Source: Gammaproteobacteria bacterium
GTDB lineage: Bacteria > Pseudomonadota > Gammaproteobacteria > Berkiellales > Berkiellaceae
DNA length: 7,988 nt
Assembly (NCBI GenBank): GCA_016874315.1
Contig: VGTX01000041.1
Coordinates: 1 to 7,988, forward strand
Direction of reading: 5' to 3'
The notes beneath the pieces are model-generated. The model was not told the origin of the DNA. It searched no databases and saw only the letters and a program-made list of their open reading frames with translations. The position numbers and the translations under genes were made by a program. Below are positions 1-6,526 of the stretch, one piece after another. Positions within the stretch are counted from its first letter, which is position 1. Every line of letters starts with the position of its first letter.

Positions 1-301
1 TTGCTTCACAAAGGGTGCCAAGTACTCTTTCTTCGATTCCACTAAAGAAATGGCTTATATCGGATTGTCTCGTGAAGAGCGTGCAAATGGAAAAGCTGCA
101 ATTGATGGTATCGCTTCTCGTCTTGGAAAGTCAGGTGGAAGCTTTATTCTTATGGGGCTATTTGCAATCTTTGGGAACGATATTATGTTAACTATCCCTT
201 ATCTTTTTGTTATTGTTGCAATTATGACTGTTTTATGGATTATCGCTGTTTTACGTTTTGGCCCACATGTCGATGGCCATCAAAAAAAAGTGCATAATTA
301 A
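1..301 (+). CDS. NTT-family nucleotide (ATP/ADP) transporter, C-terminal part, 5' end outside window
   Basis: This is the end of an NTT/Tlc nucleotide transporter. The frame is open from the window edge (first full codon at base 2), so the true gene starts upstream and the ATG at 50 is internal. What is visible is about 99 residues. They include the family's C-terminal signature, with KYSFFDSTKEMAYIGL followed by a GKAAIDGIASRLGKSGGS block, then two hydrophobic stretches that would be the last membrane helices. Family members exchange host ATP for ADP or import nucleotides across the inner membrane. The visible part closely follows the canonical signature, better than the second copy at 714-2240, so ATP/ADP exchange is plausible, but the substrate-deciding N-terminal half is not in view. 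No terminator is seen in the 60 bases after the stop, so the next small gene is probably on the same transcript. Confidence 0.93.
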   Translation, partial: CFTKGAKYSFFDSTKEMAYIGLSREERANGKAAIDGIASRLGKSGGSFILMGLFAIFGNDIMLTIPYLFVIVAIMTVLWIIAVLRFGPHVDGHQKKVHN

Positions 302-361
302 TCCCTATATATTAAAGTTATAAAGATAAGGATCGTTAATTCAAGCAAAAGGAGTGCAGAT

Positions 362-565
362 ATGAAGATGTTAAAGGACTTAAGTTTTTGTCATGGCGGA
401 GGGAGTGGTGGTCAAACTCAAAATGAACAATATGTTGTTCGTCAAAAATTCTCCTTCCCTTTATTTTTAATGATTGCAAGTATGTTGCTTGCTGTTCCGC
501 TTTGTGTTAGTCGCTCCAATGCTGCATCTCAGAGACCATATCATGATCGCAATATGGACTATTAA
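362..565 (+). CDS. Small glycine-rich membrane or exported protein with CHGG motif (unrecognised)
   Basis: I do not recognise this 67-residue protein. A good ribosome binding site (AAAAGGAG, 347-354) lies 7 bases before the ATG, which supports translation. The N-terminus is short and ends in LSFCHGGGSGGQ (residues 7-18). A polar, positively ending stretch follows, then one hydrophobic segment at about residues 30-50, and a short polar tail. The hydrophobic segment ends near SNAAS, so it could be a Sec signal peptide with an unusually long N-region or a single membrane helix. Alternatively, the Gly-Gly at 12-13, with Leu at -7 and an acidic residue at -8, fits a double-glycine peptide leader. 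It sits 60 bases after the NTT transporter gene and just before a strong terminator, so it is probably the last gene of that transcript. The related small protein at 7691-7897 shares the CHGG motif. Function unknown. Confidence 0.65.
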   Translation: MKMLKDLSFCHGGGSGGQTQNEQYVVRQKFSFPLFLMIASMLLAVPLCVSRSNAASQRPYHDRNMDY

Positions 566-582
566 TAAAATTACCGATATTA

Positions 583-635
583 TACACGTTAGTTTTGCCT
601 GACCGTCTTTATGCAAACTAACGTGTAATTTTTTT
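583..635 (+). terminator. Intrinsic terminator after the first NTT transporter / small protein unit
   Basis: TACACGTTAG (583-592) pairs perfectly with CTAACGTGTA (618-627). After a one-base bulge, TTTGC (594-598) pairs with GCAAA (613-617), leaving a 14-base loop. Seven T residues follow at 629-635. This is a classic Rho-independent terminator for plus-strand transcription and separates the first transporter unit from the second transporter gene. Confidence 0.88.
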
Positions 636-645
636 CATCAACCTG

Positions 646-674
646 TTCAAATAGTTTTAAATTCTGTGTATCAT
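646..674 (+). promoter_or_regulatory. Candidate sigma-70-type promoter for the second NTT gene
   Basis: TTCAAA (646-651, 4 of 6 to the consensus) and TATCAT (669-674, 5 of 6) are separated by 17 bases. They lie just after the terminator and about 40 bases before the ATG at 714, where a promoter is expected. In an AT-rich genome such matches also occur by chance. Confidence 0.4.
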
Positions 675-713
675 CTGTGAACCATCAGCGTATGTGTTGG
701 ATAAAAATTTCAG

Positions 714-2240
714 ATGACATTCTATCGATTATATAAATTCTTCTCGAATTTCTCGTCAAAAAATTCTCAATGGGTTTCATTTGTCTTATTCTTCGCATTA
801 TTTTTTTTCTCGGCATTGGTGTATAACTTATTATCGCCGCTTAAGAGAACGATTATTATGTATATTCCAGGGGCTGGGTCTGAAGCGCTTATGTATCTGA
901 AGCCCTTGTTTATCACGCCAATATCGCTCATTCTGACATATTTATACTTAAATCTCTCTTCTACTTATTCTCAACGTATTGTATTTAGGATTTTTATTGC
1001 GGTTTTTGGTGTCTATTTTATAAGCTATACCGTATTATTCGCACCATATAGAGAGTATTTCGCGTTACATGGTTTGGCCGATCTGTTAGAAAAAGCATTT
1101 TCAACGCATTTGCGATTTCATGTCATTATTCCTCTCGTGCGTTACTGGATGGATACTCTTTTCTATGTCATGGCTGAGCTTTGGGGTAGTACCATGGTCT
1201 CGCTTTTAATATGGGGTGCCGTGAATCAAAGCATGACGATTTCTGCTGCAAAAAATCAATATGTTTTTTTTACCCTCGGTGTGAATACTTCTGCAATCGT
1301 GGCAGGGGCGCTCTCGGTTCTCTTTGGTTCGTGGTGCCACGGCTCCGATGAAAGCCACTGGATACAGTTTACTCACATCACGATGTTTGTAGTCTGTTGC
1401 TTTTTAATATTGACTCTTGTGCTGTATGAGTTTCTTTCCAATAAAAAATGGATTATTACACAAGAAGAACTGCCTTCACATAAATCACTTTCTGCAGAAA
1501 GGCCTAAATATACGCTCGTACAGGCTATAAAACATGTATATCAGCACCCAAGGCTATTAGCTATTGCTGTGATTGTGTTGTCATATAACACGCTATATAC
1601 ATTGTCAGATTTTATATTTTCTAGCCGCGTTGAAATGTTCTTTGGTGCGCATGAAAAGATACATTCTAATAGCTTTTTAGCTAAAGTCTCTTTGGCTACA
1701 GGGTGTTTTGCAATTGTACTTGCATTGATTGTATACCCTATTGTCATGCGAAAAGGTGGATGGAAATATACGGCATTATTGACGCCATTTATTTTTGTTG
1801 GCTCAGCCATCGTATTTTACTTAATGCAGTCTTTCGAGTTGTATCATTTTGCATTTGCAATATATGTCGGAGGCTCTTCGACCATAACCTTGATGACAGG
1901 TGCAATTCATATTGCGCTTCTTCGTGCTGCAAAATACTCAGTTTTCGATGCCACAAAAGAACAGGCCTATGTAGGCTTGCCTCTGTCCGATCAGATTAAC
2001 GGTAAAGCTGTGATTGATGCAATAGGCTCACGCTTTGGAAAATCATTAGGAAGCTACATCATTTTTATTCTGTTTAGTATCTTTGGGAGTCAGGTGAGTA
2101 GTATTTTTCCATATGTTATACTCAGTGGAGTGCTGATGGTTCTTTATTGGATTCATTCCATCCTTGTGCTCGATCGGGCTTGCCACTCGAATGTCAATCA
2201 AATGGATAATGCACAACATCTTGTTGCTGTGCATTCATAA
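714..2240 (+). CDS. NTT-family nucleotide transporter, full-length divergent paralogue
   Basis: This 508-residue protein has the length of bacterial Tlc/NTT carriers and many hydrophobic segments, as expected for about 12 inner-membrane helices. Family landmarks are PLKRTIIMYIPGAGSEAL (residues 42-59), YVMAELWGS (151-159), and the C-terminal signature with KYSVFDATKEQAYVGL and GKAVIDAIGSRFGKS (about 405-444). The family moves nucleotides (ATP/ADP exchange, NTP import or, in some members, NAD). Two places differ from the usual ATP/ADP exchangers as I recall them: the common Lys-Asp after helix 1 is Lys44-Arg45, and the Glu in the second half aligns with Asp299. The substrate may therefore differ. 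The ATG at 714 is the first possible start, because an in-frame TAA lies at 702-704. The Shine-Dalgarno site is weak (GGA at 699-701). It likely heads an operon with the next two genes and is a diverged paralogue of the transporter at 1-301. Confidence 0.95.
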   Translation: MTFYRLYKFFSNFSSKNSQWVSFVLFFALFFFSALVYNLLSPLKRTIIMYIPGAGSEALMYLKPLFITPISLILTYLYLNLSSTYSQRIVFRIFIAVFGVYFISYTVLFAPYREYFALHGLADLLEKAFSTHLRFHVIIPLVRYWMDTLFYVMAELWGSTMVSLLIWGAVNQSMTISAAKNQYVFFTLGVNTSAIVAGALSVLFGSWCHGSDESHWIQFTHITMFVVCCFLILTLVLYEFLSNKKWIITQEELPSHKSLSAERPKYTLVQAIKHVYQHPRLLAIAVIVLSYNTLYTLSDFIFSSRVEMFFGAHEKIHSNSFLAKVSLATGCFAIVLALIVYPIVMRKGGWKYTALLTPFIFVGSAIVFYLMQSFELYHFAFAIYVGGSSTITLMTGAIHIALLRAAKYSVFDATKEQAYVGLPLSDQINGKAVIDAIGSRFGKSLGSYIIFILFSIFGSQVSSIFPYVILSGVLMVLYWIHSILVLDRACHSNVNQMDNAQHLVAVHS

Positions 2241-2267
2241 GCCTCTCAAAAGGAAATAACATAACGT

Positions 2268-2726
2268 ATGACTGATAAAAAATATCTGTCCGAGAAAAGT
2301 AGCCCTTGTGTCGGATACTGTTCAACAACTTATGGTGATGATTATTGTCGTGGATGCTATCGCTCTGCATTTTGTGTAATAAACTGGACTACCAAAACAC
2401 AAGATGAGAAAGATCTAACCTATCAAAATATAGCGAAATTCGTTGCGCAGGCTACTGCTGAGTACTGGGACGTTACTAATGAAGTCCAATTGCTTAATGC
2501 TCTTACAAAGCATCATTTGTTTTTCCCTCGAAATCGTACGCTTCGTTCCGTATATTACGAACTATATCAGTTAACTCAATGCGGTGTAGACCCTTGTGCG
2601 CTATATCCCAAATATGTGTCTTGGAAAAAGCCTGTTACCAACGCTACAGCTTTTATGAAAAGCTTGTCTAAAATGATTTACGATCGGTTATGTGCTCAAA
2701 ATGGAGAGTCTTATGCTTTTTCTTAA
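2268..2726 (+). CDS. DUF1289 domain protein with C-terminal extension
   Basis: The N-terminal 40 residues carry the DUF1289 signature SPCVGYC...YCRGCYR, with Cys14, Cys18, Cys27 and Cys30 spaced like a small metal-binding knuckle and Trp40 at the usual place (seen). DUF1289 proteins are common in proteobacteria and have no firmly established biochemical role. The GDDYCRGC style resembles gammaproteobacterial members (recalled, not searched). At 152 residues it is longer than the minimal family; the remaining roughly 110 residues look soluble and mixed helical, with no motif I can name. The likely Shine-Dalgarno site (AAAGGAA, 2248-2254) is 13 bases before the ATG, a rather long spacing. The gene starts 27 bases after the transporter stop and its 3' end overlaps the peroxidase gene, so the three are probably co-transcribed. 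Confidence 0.85.
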   Translation: MTDKKYLSEKSSPCVGYCSTTYGDDYCRGCYRSAFCVINWTTKTQDEKDLTYQNIAKFVAQATAEYWDVTNEVQLLNALTKHHLFFPRNRTLRSVYYELYQLTQCGVDPCALYPKYVSWKKPVTNATAFMKSLSKMIYDRLCAQNGESYAFS

Positions 2727-3249
2727 TCTTTGGAACTGGATTTTTGGTGTTGCTCCAGTGAACGCTGGCCCAATCGGAATGCAAGATTCATTATTACAAT
2801 ATGAATTAAAATTTATCGATGAAAAATGGGATTGGAAACAGTTACAGTCAGAGTATAAAGTGTTTCTTGTTGTCAATACGGCAACCGGATGTGGATTGCA
2901 TAAGCAACTTGGTCAACTTGAAGAACTCTATCTGAAATATCAATCTCAAGGACTGCTCGTTATCGCTGTGCCAAGCTCAGATTTTCTTTCGCAAGAGCCT
3001 CTAGATGGTGCTGAGCTTATTCAGTATTGCTCGCTTGAGTATGGTGCAACATATCCTATGACATATAAGATGCATGTTGCATCCGAACCAATTGCGCCGC
3101 TTTTTCAATGGCTATCAAAAATTCAAAAACCAAAATGGAATTATCAGAAATATTTATTTAATGCTCAAGGGCATTGCGTATTTGTTGCAGGGCCAACTCA
3201 AGAGCCTTTAGCCCTTGAGTCTCAGATTCAATCATTATTGTCTGTATAA
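2713..3249 (+). CDS. Glutathione peroxidase family protein, probably exported
   Basis: This is a thiol peroxidase of the glutathione peroxidase family (BtuE-like), which reduces hydrogen or lipid peroxides using glutathione or thioredoxin. Counting from the ATG at 2713 (178 residues), the catalytic tetrad can be read: Cys60 in NTATGCG, Gln94 in FLSQEP, and Trp142-Asn143 in PKWNYQKYLF. It therefore uses Cys, not selenocysteine. Cys106 lies in the QYCSLEYGATYPM segment, before the family's conserved Tyr-x-Val-x-Phe-Pro-like stretch. The first 18 residues are hydrophobic and end in PVNA|G, so the protein may be exported to the periplasm, unlike the usual cytosolic forms. I chose 2713 because GGAGAG (2703-2708) precedes it; an in-frame GTG at 2692 and ATG at 2701 are alternatives. 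It overlaps the DUF1289 gene by 14 bases and the end of der, on the other strand, by 22. Confidence 0.88.
   Translation: MLFLNLWNWIFGVAPVNAGPIGMQDSLLQYELKFIDEKWDWKQLQSEYKVFLVVNTATGCGLHKQLGQLEELYLKYQSQGLLVIAVPSSDFLSQEPLDGAELIQYCSLEYGATYPMTYKMHVASEPIAPLFQWLSKIQKPKWNYQKYLFNAQGHCVFVAGPTQEPLALESQIQSLLSV
3196..3220 (-). repeat. Inverted repeat just past the der stop codon
   Basis: ACTCAAG (3196-3202) and CTTGAGT (3214-3220) form a perfect 7-base-pair stem with an 11-base loop. It begins 7 bases after the der stop when read on the minus strand. No T-run follows, so at most it is a weak or Rho-assisted 3' end. It lies inside the peroxidase coding sequence. Confidence 0.3.
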
Positions 3250-4586
3250 GGGTTAAATGAGTTCTTATACAAGATTTTCAATGGAATTCCTGGTAAATCA
3301 AGAGCCTTACGAAAACCATTAATGAGATAGCGGTCGTAATGCTTTGGAAGCTTATCAAGCTGTGTTCCATGAATCATTAATGCCAAAGGTTTCTGGTCTA
3401 CGATATGTGCATACCGAAGTTTGATTCGGTTTTTACCAGCAAGTGGAGGCTGGTGACTTTCAATAAGTTCATTGAGGATTTTATTGATTTGACCAGTGGA
3501 AACTCCATTGTCAAGAAAGGCATGCATAACAGCGGTGATTGCAGAGCAAAGAGCTTTCAATCCTTTCTTTTCAGTCGCAGAGACGAAAATCATTGGCGCA
3601 TAACTCATTGCTTTGCATTCGTAGTTCATTTGCTCTTTGAAGAACTTTTGTTGCTTGTCATCGAGTAAGTCCCACTTATTCACGACAATAATTAAGCCAC
3701 GGCGATGTTTCTCGATCATCTCTACAATTTTAAGATCTTGTTTTGTCATGCCAGCTTCTGCGTCAACCACAAAAATCGCTGTGCAAACGCTTTTTAAGGC
3801 GATGAGTGTTCGATAAAAAATCATTCGTTCAATTTGGTCTGAATGACGCTGAGCATTTGGAATAATACCTGCAGTATCAATTAAGACATACTCTTCCTGA
3901 TCGATAAAGATAGAGCGCTTTGAGAAATCGCGAGTGGTTCCAGGGATTTCTGATACAAGAAAAGCATCTGTTCTTAACAGGGCATTGGAAAGTGAGGATT
4001 TTCCGGCATTAGGACGACCGAAAAAACCAAATGTCTTTTCAATATTTGAGAAAACATCAGATTGTTGTGGGCGACCGTAGGTCTCAAAGAGGTGTTTTCT
4101 TAAATTAACGAGTGAGTAGTGATCGTGAATGCTGGTGCGAAAATGCTCTGATTCTCCAAGTAATGCAGATTCTCTTTCAAAATGATGATTGTCATCCGCA
4201 TCAGATTTATGCCATACAAATGTTAAAGCAATACCTTCATTTTGTAAGGCTTTAATCAATTCTTTATCGCCATCAAGGAGTCCAACGCTAGAGTCTACTA
4301 AAAACAGACATCTATCGACTTGACGCAAAAATGTCCAAGTATGCTGTAGAAAGATTCGGTCGATTGGATCGTCGGAGTGACGACGATCGAGTCCACCAGT
4401 GTCCACACAACAGACGTTTTGACCTGGATGTTCTTCGTCAGTGAGATACTCAAATAAACAATCTCGAGTGAGTCCATGATGATCGTGGACGAGTGCTTGT
4501 TTGCGTTGTAACAACGCATTAAACAAGCTTGATTTACCAACGTTGGTGCGCCCAACAAGGGCAATAATAGGAAGAGAGTAAGTCAT
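3228..4586 (-). CDS. der: GTPase Der (EngA), ribosome assembly
   Basis: Der is a cytoplasmic double GTPase needed for maturation of the 50S ribosomal subunit. Both G domains and the KH-like C-terminal domain can be read in the 452 residues. Domain 1 has the P-loop GRTNVGKS (12-19), Gly-Leu-Thr-Arg-Asp (38-42) and DTGG (62-65). Domain 2 has GRPNAGKS (190-197), PGTTRD (215-220), DTAG (237-240) and NKWD (303-306). The C-terminal part ends with the family's HYDRYLINGFRKAL and KIL...NP features. Oddly, the base-recognition motif of domain 1 reads His126-Lys-Ser-Asp, not Asn-Lys-x-Asp, while domain 2 is canonical. The protein is shorter than E. coli Der (490). The ATG lies 6 bases after the bamB stop with no good Shine-Dalgarno site, which suggests translational coupling. 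The 3' end overlaps the convergent peroxidase gene by 22 bases. Confidence 0.97.
   Translation of the reverse strand: MTYSLPIIALVGRTNVGKSSLFNALLQRKQALVHDHHGLTRDCLFEYLTDEEHPGQNVCCVDTGGLDRRHSDDPIDRIFLQHTWTFLRQVDRCLFLVDSSVGLLDGDKELIKALQNEGIALTFVWHKSDADDNHHFERESALLGESEHFRTSIHDHYSLVNLRKHLFETYGRPQQSDVFSNIEKTFGFFGRPNAGKSSLSNALLRTDAFLVSEIPGTTRDFSKRSIFIDQEEYVLIDTAGIIPNAQRHSDQIERMIFYRTLIALKSVCTAIFVVDAEAGMTKQDLKIVEMIEKHRRGLIIVVNKWDLLDDKQQKFFKEQMNYECKAMSYAPMIFVSATEKKGLKALCSAITAVMHAFLDNGVSTGQINKILNELIESHQPPLAGKNRIKLRYAHIVDQKPLALMIHGTQLDKLPKHYDRYLINGFRKALDLPGIPLKILYKNSFNPYTDNND
3243..3271 (+). terminator. Weak hairpin spanning the peroxidase stop codon
   Basis: TGTATAAG (3243-3250, containing the TAA stop) pairs perfectly with CTTATACA (3264-3271), with three possible G-U pairs inside the loop. 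AGATTTTC follows, giving only four T residues. The stem is AT-rich, so this is at best a weak terminator for the plus-strand unit. It sits inside the last codons of der. Confidence 0.3.
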
Positions 4587-4592
4587 AATGTG

Positions 4593-5819
4593 CTAAGCAA
4601 TATCCTGAAAAAGTGTCGCTTCATGAAATTTAAAATCTGATTCGTGAAAACGTATTAAGCTGCCACGATCGCTCAAACCATAAAAGCGTGTAGCATGAAG
4701 AGACGGTGTTAAAAATGCGCAAGAGCCATAATGGTGAGACCATTGTTGTGTAATCAAACCAGCCTCGCAGTCGACTAGCATCATATGGCCATTTGGTAAA
4801 CTTACAAGGAGGTTGCCCTCTCCTGAGAAATGAGTCATATGAGCTTCTGCAGATGGGTCAGAGACCATGTTGGGAATAGACCACAATACTGATTGTTTTT
4901 GCAGATCGTAAGCTGTTAAAGCCAGATCTTGTGAAATGAAGTAGGCAACTTTTTCATCAAGTTGTATTGTTGAGTGAGGTGCAATAAGTTGCTTGCCTAA
5001 AAATCTTCCAGTTTCCGCATCAATGATAACCAGATCGCCGAGAAGTGTTTGAGCAAAGAGCTTATGACGCTGTACTTGTAAGGGTGTTGCCACTTGATTG
5101 ATTGCAAATGATGCAGGGACAAAAGATTTTGCTTCAGTTAAAGATTTCGATAACCAGAGAACGCGGCCAGTATTTGCATCAATTTTTACCAAAGGCGATC
5201 CGGGATATGCTACATAAAGAGCATGATCTTCAAAGCAAGGAGCATAGGCTGTTTGCTTGTAATAATTCGATCCAATTGGAAGTAAAATTTTCCAAAGAGA
5301 GCGTCCCTCGCAATCAAAACACTCTGAAAAATTATTAACATATTGAATAAAAATTTTGTCTTCAAAGACAAAAGGTTTGCAGAATAGTGCGGAATCGAGC
5401 TGTGCTAACGTTTTTAGACTGAAATCATCCAAAGCTAAAAGCATCAATTTGCCTTCTGTAACACAGAGTAAATGACCATTATCAAGCGCAACTGGAGCAG
5501 TATCTAGCTCTATTTTGAATTCTTTTATGAGGTTAAAAGTTGATTCGTCATATATGGCTAATGTCCGGTCTTGATAGTTAATAATCTTATTATCGAGAAT
5601 AATAGGCTCTTTTCTGAGGTTTTTCATAAAAATGCGGTCAGAAAAGCTCGCTAATCGAATAGTTTCGCCTTTTACAGGGTTTGAATCTTGTTGTGTCGTA
5701 GATTCTTCTGACGCTCTTTCCTCAGTTTTTTGAGTAGGGTTTTCTTCACTGAAAAGGCTCGTGCAGCCAGATAGTAACAATAAACCAGCTAATAGGCATG
5801 ATGATGCGATTTTATTCAC
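4593..5819 (-). CDS. bamB: Outer membrane assembly lipoprotein BamB
   Basis: BamB is the beta-propeller lipoprotein of the BAM complex, which inserts beta-barrel proteins into the outer membrane from the periplasmic side. The protein has 408 residues (E. coli about 390). It starts with a lipoprotein signal: a hydrophobic core and lipobox Leu-Ser-Gly-Cys at 16-19, so Cys19 would be lipidated. An acidic, Ser/Thr/Gln-rich linker follows (about 25-50), then PQQ-like blade repeats. Examples are the segments around DANTGRVLWLS and DAETGRFLGKQ, and the Ala-Tyr-Asp-Leu-Gln-Lys-Gln-Ser-Val-Leu-Trp stretch, which show the usual pattern of Asp, Gly and Trp. The start is GTG at 5819, overlapping the yfgM stop as GTGA, with a good Shine-Dalgarno site 7 bases upstream. 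Position between yfgM and der is the standard arrangement and confirms the call. Confidence 0.93.
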   Translation of the reverse strand: MNKIASSCLLAGLLLLSGCTSLFSEENPTQKTEERASEESTTQQDSNPVKGETIRLASFSDRIFMKNLRKEPIILDNKIINYQDRTLAIYDESTFNLIKEFKIELDTAPVALDNGHLLCVTEGKLMLLALDDFSLKTLAQLDSALFCKPFVFEDKIFIQYVNNFSECFDCEGRSLWKILLPIGSNYYKQTAYAPCFEDHALYVAYPGSPLVKIDANTGRVLWLSKSLTEAKSFVPASFAINQVATPLQVQRHKLFAQTLLGDLVIIDAETGRFLGKQLIAPHSTIQLDEKVAYFISQDLALTAYDLQKQSVLWSIPNMVSDPSAEAHMTHFSGEGNLLVSLPNGHMMLVDCEAGLITQQWSHHYGSCAFLTPSLHATRFYGLSDRGSLIRFHESDFKFHEATLFQDIA

Positions 5820-6502
5820 AGCGAAGCTCCTTCTTCATGGGTGTGATGATTGTGCAACATAAGATCGTGAAAGTGGTCAATAATAAGTGCTCTAAAGGCT
5901 GGATCGTTTTTTAAATTTTCTGATTTAAAGATCTCTGTATACGCGCGCTGCGCTTCAGAGTAAGCATGTTGATTGGCATAGGTCTTTGCTTCTAGTAGTA
6001 AAGCGAGGTCCTTAAACTGTGTGTTCTTTAAATGCGCAAGTTCATGTAAGTATTCAGAAGAATCAGAGAGCGTTTTTGAGGTAACTAATCCTAGTTCAGC
6101 AATTTTATAGTTTGCTAAATCTCGTAAAAACTCAATATTGCAATGTTCTTTTACCCAGTTTAGTTCTTTTTGTGCAAGATTGTATTGTGTTTCTTCAATA
6201 TAATCAGCGGCTTGATTTAATGTAGCCAGTGCAGAATAAGCATGGTCAGGATGTTGTTTTTTTAATAAAGTCATATAGTGTACAGACGATGCATCATCAT
6301 CACGTTGGCATGCACGTAAATATTCGTAATAATATTCAGCAACCTGTTCAGAGGCTTCTTGGCGCATAATTTGATTTTTTTGCTGCCATATTAAGAGTGC
6401 ACATATTAAAAACACAGATAAAACAAGATAATATCTGTATTTTGCGAACCATTGAGTAAATTGATCGGAAATCGTGTCATGCGATAGTTGATGAGAGCTC
6501 AT
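5816..6502 (-). CDS. yfgM: YfgM-like membrane-anchored periplasmic TPR protein
   Basis: This 228-residue protein has the YfgM layout: a short cytoplasmic N-terminus ending in QWFAKYRYY, one membrane helix at about residues 28-40 (LVLSVFLICALLIW), then a helical periplasmic domain with TPR-like pairs. In E. coli, YfgM (206 residues) associates with the SecYEG translocon and periplasmic chaperones such as PpiD (established knowledge). The family call rests on topology and on the place directly before bamB and der, because sequence conservation in this family is low. AAGGTGA lies a few bases before the ATG. The C-terminus is rich in histidine (HNHHTHEEGASL), which is unusual but short. The usual gammaproteobacterial upstream neighbour hisS is missing; an ankyrin-like gene lies there instead. 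Confidence 0.8.
   Translation of the reverse strand: MSSHQLSHDTISDQFTQWFAKYRYYLVLSVFLICALLIWQQKNQIMRQEASEQVAEYYYEYLRACQRDDDASSVHYMTLLKKQHPDHAYSALATLNQAADYIEETQYNLAQKELNWVKEHCNIEFLRDLANYKIAELGLVTSKTLSDSSEYLHELAHLKNTQFKDLALLLEAKTYANQHAYSEAQRAYTEIFKSENLKNDPAFRALIIDHFHDLMLHNHHTHEEGASL
5827..5832 (-). promoter_or_regulatory. Ribosome binding site that fixes the bamB GTG start
   Basis: On the minus strand AAGGAG lies 7 bases before the GTG at 5819, inside the last codons of yfgM. It supports the non-ATG start, which gives a complete lipoprotein signal peptide and the 4-base yfgM/bamB overlap. Confidence 0.75.
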
Positions 6503-6526
6503 GGATCACCTTATTGATCACTTCGT

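Noticed and set aside
50..301. A separate 83-residue membrane protein starting at the ATG at 50
   Set aside because: The frame is open back to the window edge and the upstream codons continue the NTT family signature, so this is the end of a longer transporter gene, not a new start.
3405..3668. An 87-residue plus-strand ORF opposite der
   Set aside because: It lies wholly antisense to the strongly conserved der coding sequence and shows no recognisable protein features.
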